From: Ga0077527 sp964533495
Lineage (GTDB): Bacteria; Pseudomonadota; Gammaproteobacteria; Burkholderiales; SG8-41
Reading direction: 5' to 3'
Assembly: GCA_964533495.1 (NCBI GenBank)
Contig: CAZHJU010000006.1
Location: forward strand, 1 to 64,000
Length of the DNA stretch: 64,000 bases
Below, piece by piece: positions 1 to 7,746 of the stretch. Below the pieces are notes generated by a model that was not told the DNA's origin, ran no database searches, and was given only the letters and a program-made list of their open reading frames with translations. The first letter of the stretch is position 1, and each line of letters begins with the position of its first letter. Position numbers and translations under genes: made by a program.

Positions 1-1
1 G

Positions 2-835
2 CCCGCGATCGAGAACATCAACGGCCAGGCGATCACGCTGGCGATCAAGCACAAGGACAGGCGCGATCCGAAATCGTGGAAGGGCTTCAAGTTCGCGGTG
101 CCTTTCGATTATTCGATGCACAACTACCTGCTGCGCTATTTCCTGGCCGAGCACGGGCTGGATCCGGACAAGGACGTGCAGATCCGCTCGGTGCCGCCGC
201 CCGAGATGGTGGCCAACCTGCGCGCCGACAACATCGACGGTTTTCTTGCGCCGGACCCGGTCAACCAGCGCGCGGTCTACGACGGCGTCGGCTTCATCCA
301 CACGCTGACCAAGGACATCTGGGCGGGACATCCCTGCTGCGCGTTCGCGGCGAGCAGGGAATTCGTCACCAGGATGCCGAATACCTACCGCGCGCTGCTG
401 AGGGCGATCATGGAGGCGACGGCGTTCGCGTCGAAGCCGGAGAACCGCAAGCAGATCGCGGAAGCCATCGCGCCGGCGAATTACCTGAACCAGCCGGTGA
501 CCGTGGTCGAACAGGTGCTGACCGGCACCTTCGCCGACGGTCTGGGCAATGTGCGCAAGGATCCCGGCCGCATCGACTTCGATCCGTTCCCGTGGCACTC
601 GTTTGCGATCTGGATCATGAGCCAGATGAAGCGCTGGGGGCAGATCAAGGGCAGCGTGGATTACGCGAAGGTCGCGCGCGAAGTGTTTCTCGCCACCGAT
701 GCGATGAGACTGATGAAGGAAGCCGGCATGAAGCCGCCGGCGACCACCAGCAAGAAGTTCTCGGTGATGGGCAAGGAGTTCGATCCGGCCAAGCCCGACG
801 CCTACATCGCCAGCTTCGCGATCAAGCGGATCTGA
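2..835 (+). CDS. cynA: ABC transporter substrate-binding protein, nitrate/cyanate type (5' partial)
   Basis: Periplasmic solute receptor of the CmpA/NrtA family that would deliver an anion to the permease and ATPase encoded just downstream. The reading frame is open to the left edge, so the N-terminus and signal peptide are missing; 277 residues are visible. The text around residues 5-40 (AIENINGQAITLAIKHK, then a WKGFKFAVPF block) and an AFAASREFV stretch near residue 115 are typical of the nitrate/bicarbonate-binding family. Because cyanase closes this operon, cyanate is the likely ligand, although nitrate or another anion cannot be excluded. The gene symbol is inferred from context. Confidence 0.85.
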   Translation, partial: PAIENINGQAITLAIKHKDRRDPKSWKGFKFAVPFDYSMHNYLLRYFLAEHGLDPDKDVQIRSVPPPEMVANLRADNIDGFLAPDPVNQRAVYDGVGFIHTLTKDIWAGHPCCAFAASREFVTRMPNTYRALLRAIMEATAFASKPENRKQIAEAIAPANYLNQPVTVVEQVLTGTFADGLGNVRKDPGRIDFDPFPWHSFAIWIMSQMKRWGQIKGSVDYAKVAREVFLATDAMRLMKEAGMKPPATTSKKFSVMGKEFDPAKPDAYIASFAIKRI

Positions 836-872
836 CGGCCGGCGACGGAAACGCGGAAAGGAGCCTGATGCC

Positions 873-1715
873 ATGAACCGCCTGATGAACTGGCGCGCGC
901 CGGTGCTGTCGCTGGTCTTTTTCCTGCTGCTGGTTGGCGTGTGGCATGCGCTGACCCTGCCCAAGTCCGCCCGGCAGACGGTGAATCCGGAATACGCCGC
1001 GCTGGTCGGCGCCGAGGCGGCGACCGGGCAGAAATCGGCGTTTCCGTCACCGGCGGATGTCGGCGGCAAGATCCTGGAACATCTCAGGGAACCGTTCTAC
1101 GACCGCGGCCCGAACGACAAGGGCATCGGCATCCAGCTCGGGTATTCGGTGGCGCGGGTGCTGCTCGGCTACCTGCTGGCGGCGCTGGTGGCGATCCCGG
1201 TCGGCTTCCTGATCGGCATGTCGCCGACGGTGTACCGGGCGCTGGATCCGTACATCCAGGTGCTGAAGCCGATTTCGCCACTGGCCTGGATGCCGCTCGC
1301 GCTGTTCACGCTGAAGGACAGCTCGATCTCGGCGATTTTCGTGATTTTCATCTGTTCGCTGTGGCCGATGCTGATCAACACCGCATTTGGCGTGTCCAGC
1401 GTGCGGCGCGAATGGCTGAATGTCTCACGCACACTGGAGGTCGGCCATTTGCGTACCGCGTTCCGGGTGATCCTGCCGGCGGCCGCGCCAACCATCATGA
1501 CCGGCATGCGCATCTCCATCAGTATTGCCTGGCTGGTGATCGTGGCTGCCGAAATGTTGGTGGGCGGCACGGGGATCGGCTATTTCGTCTGGAACGAGTG
1601 GAACAACCTGTCGATCACCAACATCATCACGGCGATTCTGGCGATCGGTCTTGTGGGCATGCTGCTTGACCTGATGATGGCGAAGCTGACGAAGCTCGTC
1701 ACCTTTCCGGAATAG
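873..1715 (+). CDS. cynB: ABC transporter permease, NrtB/CynB-like
   Basis: Inner-membrane permease of 280 residues for the cyanate/nitrate-type importer. A hydrophobic segment at about residues 13-30 is followed by a periplasmic stretch and then several membrane spans from about residue 90. The cytoplasmic EAA-type loop that docks the ATPase lies around residues 200-230 (ILPAAAPTIMTGMRI). Start ATG follows a GGAG-type ribosome site (AAAGGAGCCTGATGCC). It starts 37 bases after the receptor gene and ends 8 bases before the ATPase gene, so all are one transcription unit. Confidence 0.88.
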   Translation: MNRLMNWRAPVLSLVFFLLLVGVWHALTLPKSARQTVNPEYAALVGAEAATGQKSAFPSPADVGGKILEHLREPFYDRGPNDKGIGIQLGYSVARVLLGYLLAALVAIPVGFLIGMSPTVYRALDPYIQVLKPISPLAWMPLALFTLKDSSISAIFVIFICSLWPMLINTAFGVSSVRREWLNVSRTLEVGHLRTAFRVILPAAAPTIMTGMRISISIAWLVIVAAEMLVGGTGIGYFVWNEWNNLSITNIITAILAIGLVGMLLDLMMAKLTKLVTFPE

Positions 1716-1723
1716 GTGATGCC

Positions 1724-2626
1724 ATGAGCGAACCCCTGATCCGCGTCGAAGGCATCGGCAGGAAATTCGCCGGCCGCGACGGTTCCGTCACCACGGTGTT
1801 CGAGGATCTCCATTTTTCGATCGAGCCCGGGGAGTTCGTCTGCCTGATCGGCCACTCCGGCTGCGGCAAGACCACCATCCTCAACGTGCTGTCGGGGCTC
1901 GAGCAGTCGTCGTCCGGCTATGTCTTCGTCGGCGGCCGCGAGGTCAGCGGGCCCAGCCTCGACCGCGCGGTGATTTTCCAGAGCCACGTGCTGATGCCAT
2001 GGCTGACGGTGATGGGCAATATCGCCTTCGCGGTGTCCTCGCGCTGGCCGGAGTGGAGCCGGGACAAGGTGCGCGGGCACAGCCAGAAGTACATCGACCT
2101 GGTGAACCTGACCGGTTCCGAGAAAAAACGTCCCGCCGAGCTCTCCGGCGGCATGAAGCAGCGCGTGGGCATCGCCCGCGCGCTGTCGATCCAGCCGAAG
2201 ATGCTGCTGATGGACGAACCGTTCTCGGCACTCGACGCGCTGACCCGCGGCGTGCTGCAGGAGGAAGTGCTGCGCATCTGCGCGGAAACCCGGCAGACCG
2301 TGTTCATGATCACCCACGACGTCGACGAGGCGATCCTGCTGGCCGACAAGATCATCCTGATGACCAACGGGCCGCACGCGAAAGTCGCCGAGATCGTGGT
2401 CAACACGATGCCGCGCAGCCGCACGCGCCACGATCTGCACAAGCATCCGCATTACTACCGCATCCGCAACCACCTGATCGACTTCCTGGTGGACCGCTCG
2501 AAGGTTTTTGCCGGCGATTCCGCCGGCTACGACCCCCGCCATCCGCCGCTGGTGACGCCGGGCCTGGATCCGGCGGAGGCCGCCGCGCTACCGGCGGCGG
2601 GGAAGCCGCTGGCGGTCGTGAAGTAG
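1724..2626 (+). CDS. cynD: ABC transporter ATP-binding protein, NrtD/CynD-like
   Basis: Cytoplasmic ATPase of the importer, 300 residues. Walker A is GHSGCGKT at residues 43-50, the signature motif is LSGGMKQ at 140-146, Walker B is MLLMDEP at 160-166, and the switch histidine is H198 (ITHDVDEA). About 50 residues follow the nucleotide-binding domain, rich in Ala and Pro, with no NrtC-type receptor domain, so it resembles NrtD/CynD/TauB rather than NrtC. It is followed 48 bases later by cyanase, which argues for cyanate as the substrate. Confidence 0.88.
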   Translation: MSEPLIRVEGIGRKFAGRDGSVTTVFEDLHFSIEPGEFVCLIGHSGCGKTTILNVLSGLEQSSSGYVFVGGREVSGPSLDRAVIFQSHVLMPWLTVMGNIAFAVSSRWPEWSRDKVRGHSQKYIDLVNLTGSEKKRPAELSGGMKQRVGIARALSIQPKMLLMDEPFSALDALTRGVLQEEVLRICAETRQTVFMITHDVDEAILLADKIILMTNGPHAKVAEIVVNTMPRSRTRHDLHKHPHYYRIRNHLIDFLVDRSKVFAGDSAGYDPRHPPLVTPGLDPAEAAALPAAGKPLAVVK

Positions 2627-2674
2627 CCCGCCGTACCGCATGTCCAACCTGAATCCGACCGCAAGGAGAATCCC

Positions 2675-3175
2675 GTGAAAAAGAACGATGCACCTGAAGC
2701 CCTGCTGGCCGCCGCCGGCATGACCCAACCGATGAAGCGCACCGATGTCACCGAAATGGTGGTTGAGGCGCGGCTGAAAAAAGGCCTGTCCTGGACGAAG
2801 ATCGCCAAGGCGGTGGGCGCGAGCAAGGAGTGGACGACCGCCGCGCTGCTCGGCCAGATGCAGATGACCAAGGCCCAGGCCGGGGTCGCCGGCAGGCTGC
2901 TCGGCCTGCCGCCGTATGCCGTGCTGCTGCTGCAGCAGGCGCCGTACAAGGGTTCGCTGCCGACCGCGGTGCCGACCGATCCGCTGATCTACCGCTTCTA
3001 CGAGCTGGTCAACGTCTACGGCACGACCTTCAAGGAGCTGATCCATGAAGAGTTCGGCGACGGCATCATGAGCGCGATCGACTTCAAGATGGATCTGAAG
3101 CGCGAGCCCGATCCCAACGGCGACCGCGTGAAAATCGTGATGAGCGGCAAGTACCTGTCGTACAAGACCTACTGA
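2675..3175 (+). CDS. cynS: cyanate hydratase (cyanase)
   Basis: Bicarbonate-dependent breakdown of cyanate to ammonia and CO2 in the cytoplasm, for detoxification or nitrogen supply. The protein has 166 residues against about 156 in E. coli; the extra length is N-terminal. The catalytic residues of the E. coli enzyme (R96, E99, S122) fall at R107, E110 and S133 with a constant offset of 11, inside the hallmark IYRFYE and HEEFGDGIMSAI blocks. Start is ATG after AAGGAG. It closes the transporter operon and is followed by a hairpin with a T-rich tail. Confidence 0.95.
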   Translation: MKKNDAPEALLAAAGMTQPMKRTDVTEMVVEARLKKGLSWTKIAKAVGASKEWTTAALLGQMQMTKAQAGVAGRLLGLPPYAVLLLQQAPYKGSLPTAVPTDPLIYRFYELVNVYGTTFKELIHEEFGDGIMSAIDFKMDLKREPDPNGDRVKIVMSGKYLSYKTY

Positions 3176-3198
3176 GAGCGCCGGTGCATGCCGGTTTC

Positions 3199-3244
3199 GC
3201 GGGGTGGACGGCGCCTGTCCGGGCCGTTCATCCCGCCTTCTTTT
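3199..3244 (+). terminator. rho-independent terminator after cynS
   Basis: Arms at 3199-3212 and 3223-3236 pair over 14 positions, two of them G-U, around a 10-base loop, followed by CTTCTTTT. It lies between the convergent cynS and dehydrogenase genes. The T-tract is interrupted, so efficiency is uncertain. Confidence 0.5.
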
Positions 3245-3297
3245 GACGACGCGGCGGCATTTCCGGGGCCGCTTCCCGCAGCGCAGCTCGTTACCGG

Positions 3298-4356
3298 CTA
3301 GATCGCGTCGGCGACGGCCTTGCCGAGATCGGCGGTCATGGCCTTGCCGCCGAGGTCTGGCGTCTTCGGCCCTTCGCGCAGCGCGGTCTCGATGGCTTTC
3401 ACCACGGCGGCGCCGGCGTCCCCGCAGCCGAGGTGGTCGAGCATCATCGCGCCGGCCCAGATCTGGCCGACCGGGTTGGCGATTTTTTTGCCGTAGATGT
3501 CCGGCGCGGAGCCGTGCACCGGCTCGAACAGCGACGGGAATTTCTTTTCCGGATTCATGTTGGCCGACGGCGCGATGCCGATGGTGCCGGTCGCTGCGGG
3601 GCCGAGGTCGGACAGGATGTCGCCGAACAGGTTGGAGGCGACGACGACGTCGAACCAGTCCGGATGCATCACGAAGTGCGCGGTCAGGATGTCGATGTGG
3701 TACTGGTCGGTCTTCACGTCCGGATACTGCGCCGCCATTTCCTTGACCCGTTCATCCCAGTACGGCATCGAAATCGAGATGCCGTTGGACTTGGTGGCCG
3801 AGGTCAGGTGTTTTTTCGGGCGTTTTTTCGCCAGTTCATAGGCGAACTTCAGGATGCGGTCGACGCCCTGGCGCGAAAAAATCGCCTGCTGGGTCACGAA
3901 CTCGCGCTCGGTGCCGCCGAACATGCGGCCGCCCACCGAGGAATATTCGCCTTCGCTGTTTTCGCGCACCACCCAGAAATCGATGTCGCCGACGTTGCGG
4001 TCGGCGAGCGGGCATTTCATGCCGGGCATCAGCCGCACCGGGCGCAGGTTGACATACTGGTCATAGCCGCGGCGGAACGGGATCAGCAGGCCCCACAGCG
4101 AGACGTGGTCGGGCACGGTTTCCGGCCAGCCGGCGGCGCCGAAGTATACGGCGTCATGCTTCTCGAGCTTCTTCAGGCTGTCTTCCGGCATCATCCGGCC
4201 GTGTTTCGCATAGTAGTCGCAGCTCCAGTCGAACTCGTCGAACTTGAACTGGATGCCGAACTTGCGGCCGGCGGCTTCCAGCACGCGCAGGCCTTCGGGC
4301 ATGACTTCCTTGCCGATGCCGTCTCCGGGAATCACGGCGATGCGGAACGCTTTCAT
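3298..4356 (-). CDS. tartrate/D-malate dehydrogenase-type beta-decarboxylating dehydrogenase
   Basis: Member of the isocitrate/isopropylmalate dehydrogenase superfamily, 352 residues, close to the TtuC/DmlA branch that oxidises tartrate or D-malate with NAD and Mn/Mg. Visible blocks are the N-terminal IPGDGIGKEV, the arginine-bearing substrate loop (FRRGYDQYVNLRPVRL), the conserved lysine in SATKSNG, the metal aspartates in LFGDILSDLGP, and the nucleotide-binding FEPVHGSAPDI. The D-malate versus tartrate preference cannot be read from sequence. Start ATG follows GAGGAGAGC. It is monocistronic and convergent with cynS. Confidence 0.85.
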   Translation of the reverse strand: MKAFRIAVIPGDGIGKEVMPEGLRVLEAAGRKFGIQFKFDEFDWSCDYYAKHGRMMPEDSLKKLEKHDAVYFGAAGWPETVPDHVSLWGLLIPFRRGYDQYVNLRPVRLMPGMKCPLADRNVGDIDFWVVRENSEGEYSSVGGRMFGGTEREFVTQQAIFSRQGVDRILKFAYELAKKRPKKHLTSATKSNGISISMPYWDERVKEMAAQYPDVKTDQYHIDILTAHFVMHPDWFDVVVASNLFGDILSDLGPAATGTIGIAPSANMNPEKKFPSLFEPVHGSAPDIYGKKIANPVGQIWAGAMMLDHLGCGDAGAAVVKAIETALREGPKTPDLGGKAMTADLGKAVADAI

Positions 4357-4427
4357 CTACTGCTCTCCTCGGGTGATGGCGCAACCCTATTGGTGTGAGT
4401 GTGCGCCGGATTTTTCGGAAAGACCTT

Positions 4428-4458
4428 CAAAAACAAAGGGCAGCCGCATGGGCTGCCC
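4428..4458 (-). terminator. rho-independent terminator of rpmE
   Basis: On the minus strand the arms GGGCAGCC and GGCTGCCC form a perfect 8-bp stem around a 5-base loop (plus-strand arms 4438-4445 and 4451-4458), followed by TTTGTTTTTG. It lies 20 bases beyond the rpmE stop codon. Confidence 0.85.
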
Positions 4459-4479
4459 TCGACCGAACCGGAAGTCGCA

Positions 4480-4710
4480 TCAGGCCGCGGCTTTGGCCTT
4501 GGCCGGCGTGCGTTTGCCGTATTTCTGGTTGAATTTCTCGACCCGGCCGGCGGTGTCGAGGATCTTCTGCTTGCCGGTGTAGAACGGGTGGCAAGCCGAG
4601 CAGACCTCGACGTTCAGATCCTTGCCCATGGTCGAGCGCGTCTGCCACTTGTTGCCGCAGCTGCAAGTGACTGAAATTTCACGGTATTCCGGGTGTGCAT
4701 CGGCTTTCAT
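4480..4710 (-). CDS. rpmE: 50S ribosomal protein L31, zinc-binding type
   Basis: Large-subunit ribosomal protein, 76 residues. It carries the zinc-ligand pattern of the C+ type: CSC near residue 16 and CSAC near residue 37, followed by the family block HPFYTGKQK. The tail is rich in Lys and Ala. Start ATG is preceded by AGGAT. It has its own good sigma70-like promoter and a strong terminator, so it is probably transcribed alone even though it sits downstream of rho and trxA. Confidence 0.95.
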   Translation of the reverse strand: MKADAHPEYREISVTCSCGNKWQTRSTMGKDLNVEVCSACHPFYTGKQKILDTAGRVEKFNQKYGKRTPAKAKAAA

Positions 4711-4754
4711 CGCGGTATCCTGAACTGGTGCCCGAACGGAGCGGGAAACCCGTA

Positions 4755-4783
4755 ATTATCGTTGATTCCATGGTTTGGGGCAA
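4755..4783 (-). promoter_or_regulatory. sigma70-like promoter of rpmE
   Basis: On the minus strand, -35 TTGCCC (4778-4783) and -10 GATAAT (4755-4760) are separated by exactly 17 bases, and the -10 box lies 44 bases upstream of the rpmE start codon. Both hexamers differ from consensus at only one or two positions. Confidence 0.6.
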
Positions 4784-4797
4784 GGGGCGCGATTGCG

Positions 4798-5226
4798 CTA
4801 CAACTCGACCAATGCCGTGATCTGCCCGCTTCGGACCAAGGCCTGTCCCCGTTCCTGATCCACCAGGCTGAAGCTGGAACTGACGAAGGTCCGGTAGCCG
4901 TATGTCCGATGTTCCAGATAATAGATGCGACCCGGAACGGTTTCGATGCTGATGCCCCCGCTGTCTCCCGCCATGCCGCGAAGAACATGCCTGCCGGCGG
5001 GCACTTCGATGCGCATGTAGGTGCCCCGGTAAGTGGAGCCGATCATCTGGCCGTTGATCACCACCGGCGCAATGAACGTCGGTTCCAGCGCATGGCGCGC
5101 CAGATAAATGACCGCGCGGCCGGGCTTGGGTTCGAACCGTTTGGCAAAACTGTCTTCCGGTGGCGGGGGCAGTTGCGCGCACCCGGCGACCAGCGCAAAC
5201 AGGGTCAGTAGCAGATATCGCATCAT
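4798..5226 (-). CDS. small lipoprotein with a DUF2846-like domain
   Basis: Predicted lipoprotein of 142 residues. The start at 5226 is chosen because AAGGAG lies seven bases upstream and the N-terminus is then a clean lipoprotein signal with the lipobox LVAGC (Cys16). The frame extends upstream to 5328 but that part has no ribosome site. The mature part (AVIYLAR, VVINGQMIG, YMRIEVPAGRHVL) resembles DUF2846 lipoproteins, whose role is unknown. It lies between rho and rpmE on the same strand. Confidence 0.7.
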   Translation of the reverse strand: MMRYLLLTLFALVAGCAQLPPPPEDSFAKRFEPKPGRAVIYLARHALEPTFIAPVVINGQMIGSTYRGTYMRIEVPAGRHVLRGMAGDSGGISIETVPGRIYYLEHRTYGYRTFVSSSFSLVDQERGQALVRSGQITALVEL

Positions 5227-5349
5227 GTCGGGCTCCTTGTCCAAGGTCGCCGGAGCGATCCGGATTGCGGAATGCGACCGGAGGACGATTTCTACGGGAT
5301 GATGCGCCAACAGGGCAGGGCCGGGCAAATTCCGTCACTTAAGTGCGAC

Positions 5350-5371
5350 TTCCGGTTTGAAGAAACCGGAA
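5350..5371 (-). terminator. hairpin downstream of rho
   Basis: A perfect 9-bp stem (TTCCGGTTT/AAACCGGAA) with a GAAG loop lies about 60 bases past the rho stop codon. There is no clear U-tract on the minus strand, so it may be a transcript-end stabiliser rather than a true intrinsic terminator. Confidence 0.35.
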
Positions 5372-5428
5372 AGAGCCTTGCGCCTGAGCCTGGTGCTTCC
5401 GCAGCATCCGGCTGGCGGGACTGCCGCG

Positions 5429-6688
5429 TCAGCCGCGCCGCATCGAATCGAAGAAGTCCGCGTTGTTCTTGGTGGCGCGCACCTTGTCGAGCAGGAACTC
5501 GGTGGCTTCGAGTTCATCCATCGGGTACAGCAGCTTGCGCAGCACCCAGATTTTCTGCAGCACGTCCTTCGGCACCAGCAGCTCCTCGCGGCGGGTGCCG
5601 GAGCGGTTGACGTTGATCGCCGGGAAAATGCGCTTTTCGTACATCCGGCGGTCCAGGTGGATTTCCATGTTGCCGGTGCCCTTGAACTCCTCGTAGATCA
5701 CGTCGTCCATGCGCGAGCCGGTGTCGATCAGCGCGGTGGCGAGGATGGTCAGGCTGCCGCCTTCCTCGACATTGCGCGCAGCGCCGAAGAAGCGCTTCGG
5801 ACGCTGCAGCGCGTTGGCATCGACGCCGCCGGTGAGCACCTTGCCGGAAGCCGGCACCACGGTGTTGTAGGCGCGGGCGAGGCGGGTGATCGAGTCGAGC
5901 AGGATCACCACGTCCTTCTTGTGTTCGACCAGGCGCTTGGCCTTTTCGATGACCATCTCGGCGACCTGCACATGACGGCTGGCCGGTTCGTCAAAGGTCG
6001 AGGACAGCACTTCGCCCTTGACCGAGCGCTGCATGTCGGTCACCTCTTCCGGCCGTTCGTCGATCAGCAGCACGATCAGCACGACTTCGGGGTGATTGGC
6101 GGTGATGGCATGGGCAATGTGCTGCATCAGCACGGTCTTGCCGGCCTTGGGCGGGGAAACGATCAGGCCGCGCTGGCCCTTGCCGATGGGGGCGATGATG
6201 TCGATGATGCGGCCGGTGAAGTTTTCCTCGGCCTTGATGTCGCGTTCGAGCTTGAGGTGTTCGGTCGGGTGGTAAGGCGTCAGGTTCTCGAACAGGATCT
6301 TGTGTTTCGAGTTCTCCGGCGAGTCGTCGTTGACCTTGTCGACCTTGACCAGCGCGAAGTAGCGTTCGCCTTCCTTCGGTGTGCGGATCTCGCCCTCGAT
6401 GGTGTCGCCGGTGTGCAGGTTGAAGCGGCGGATCTGCGAAGGCGACACGTAGATGTCGTCGGTGCCGGCAAGGTAAGAGGTGTCGGGCGAGCGCAGGAAG
6501 CCGAAGCCGTCGGGCAGCACTTCAAGCGTGCCGCCGCCGTAGATCGATTCCCCTTTTTTCGCCTGGTTTTTCAACAGCGCGAAAATCAGTTCCTGCTTGC
6601 GCAGCCGGTTGGCACCGTCGATTTCATTCTTGACGGCCATGTCGACGAGCTCGCCGACGTGCAGATTTTTCAGATCGGATAGGTGCAT
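5429..6688 (-). CDS. rho: transcription termination factor Rho
   Basis: Hexameric RNA-dependent ATPase that terminates transcription, 419 residues, the normal proteobacterial length. An N-terminal helical domain (residues 1-45) precedes the OB-fold RNA-binding domain with GFGFLR at 61-66. The ATPase core has Walker A SPPKAGKT at 178-185, followed by LIDERPEEVTDM (catalytic Glu region) and the Q-loop/R-loop text near the C-terminus. No insertion is present. It lies downstream of trxA; the 166-base leader between them could serve autoregulation, as known for rho genes, but no attenuator is obvious. Confidence 0.97.
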   Translation of the reverse strand: MHLSDLKNLHVGELVDMAVKNEIDGANRLRKQELIFALLKNQAKKGESIYGGGTLEVLPDGFGFLRSPDTSYLAGTDDIYVSPSQIRRFNLHTGDTIEGEIRTPKEGERYFALVKVDKVNDDSPENSKHKILFENLTPYHPTEHLKLERDIKAEENFTGRIIDIIAPIGKGQRGLIVSPPKAGKTVLMQHIAHAITANHPEVVLIVLLIDERPEEVTDMQRSVKGEVLSSTFDEPASRHVQVAEMVIEKAKRLVEHKKDVVILLDSITRLARAYNTVVPASGKVLTGGVDANALQRPKRFFGAARNVEEGGSLTILATALIDTGSRMDDVIYEEFKGTGNMEIHLDRRMYEKRIFPAINVNRSGTRREELLVPKDVLQKIWVLRKLLYPMDELEATEFLLDKVRATKNNADFFDSMRRG

Positions 6689-6854
6689 GGACTTCAGGCG
6701 CTGATCGCGGGAAAGACGGGAATTTAAGGGGGGTGAAGCGGGAAGGACAGCGGATGTTGCAGGAGTGCTGGAACTTCGCCGGCGCCTGCCGGGCTCTCTT
6801 TATTCGGTGCCGTGAGCGGCTATGTGGTCAGGCGCTGGCGGAAGGTTATAGCGT

Positions 6855-7181
6855 TCAGATATGACTGTCAATAAATGCGGTCAGCTGCGATTTTGACAGC
6901 GCGCCGACCTTGGTGGCCTCGACCGAACCATTCTTGAACAGCATCAGCGTCGGTATGCCGCGGATGCCGTATTTCGGCGGCGTCGCCTGGTTCTCGTCGA
7001 TGTTCAGCTTGGCCACCTTGAGCTTGCCGGAATACTCCCGGGCAACCTCGTCGAGTATCGGTGCGATCATCTTGCAGGGGCCGCACCATTCCGCCCAGTA
7101 ATCCACCAGCACCGGGGTCGCGGACTGCAGCACCTCGGGGTCAAAGGAATCATCCGTCACGTGATGAATATGCTCACTCAT
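6855..7181 (-). CDS. trxA: thioredoxin
   Basis: Cytoplasmic dithiol-disulfide oxidoreductase of 108 residues with the active site WCGPC (C33 and C36) and the cis-proline block GIRGIPTLMLFKNG. The start at 7181 (MSEHIHHVTDDSF) gives the standard thioredoxin length; the open frame continues upstream to 7259 but adds an unrelated 26-residue extension. It lies immediately upstream of rho, an arrangement conserved in many betaproteobacteria, and is divergent from fdxA. Confidence 0.95.
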   Translation of the reverse strand: MSEHIHHVTDDSFDPEVLQSATPVLVDYWAEWCGPCKMIAPILDEVAREYSGKLKVAKLNIDENQATPPKYGIRGIPTLMLFKNGSVEATKVGALSKSQLTAFIDSHI

Positions 7182-7376
7182 GGGGTCCTGCCTTCTGAAT
7201 TGAAAATGGGGTCGCCACGGGGCCGCGGCGAGGAGAATGGATGGCTCCATGCTATCCAAATTCCCGGCCGTTGGGAAGCGGCGGCGCGCACCGCTTATTG
7301 CCTCGCAGCATCTGCTAAAATGCGGCCGATTGCCGCCGTTTCAAGGCCGTGTTTTTACAGGATCCCAGGAATTTCC

Positions 7377-7700
7377 ATGACTTACGTAGTGACCGAGTCC
7401 TGCATCAAGTGCAAATACTCCGATTGCGTCGATGTCTGCCCGGTGGACTGTTTCCGCGAGGGCCCGAACATGCTCGTCATCGACCCGGACGAGTGCATCG
7501 ACTGCACGCTGTGCGTGGCCGAATGCCCCGTCGAGGCGATTTTTGCGGAAGATGACGTGCCCGACAACCAGCAGGAGTTCATTGCACTGAACGCCGAACT
7601 GGCCAAGGCCTGGAAGCCCATCATCGAGAAGAAGGACGCGCCCGCGGATGCGGACGAGTGGGCCAAGGTCAAGGACAAGAAGCACCTGATCGAGAAGTAG
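7377..7700 (+). CDS. fdxA: 7Fe ferredoxin ([3Fe-4S][4Fe-4S])
   Basis: Low-potential electron carrier of 107 residues. Cysteines match Azotobacter ferredoxin I with an offset of one: C9, C17 and C50 for the [3Fe-4S] cluster, C21, C40, C43 and C46 for the [4Fe-4S] cluster, plus the free C12 and C25. The start at 7377 follows AGGA and gives the usual family length; the frame is open further upstream to 7161 but that part overlaps the trxA start region. A TAAAAT box at 7316-7321 may be the -10 element. Confidence 0.95.
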   Translation: MTYVVTESCIKCKYSDCVDVCPVDCFREGPNMLVIDPDECIDCTLCVAECPVEAIFAEDDVPDNQQEFIALNAELAKAWKPIIEKKDAPADADEWAKVKDKKHLIEK

Positions 7701-7746
7701 CGCCGGCGCCCACGGCGTCCTCGCGGCGGGTTTATCATTCCTGCCC

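Noticed and set aside
5227..5328. Longer N-terminus for the lipoprotein starting at 5328
   Set aside because: No ribosome site precedes it and it would bury the lipoprotein signal peptide; the ATG at 5226 has AAGGAG at proper spacing.
5357..6682. A 441-codon plus-strand frame across rho
   Set aside because: Antisense shadow of the unmistakable rho gene; composition is His/Asp/Val-rich noise.
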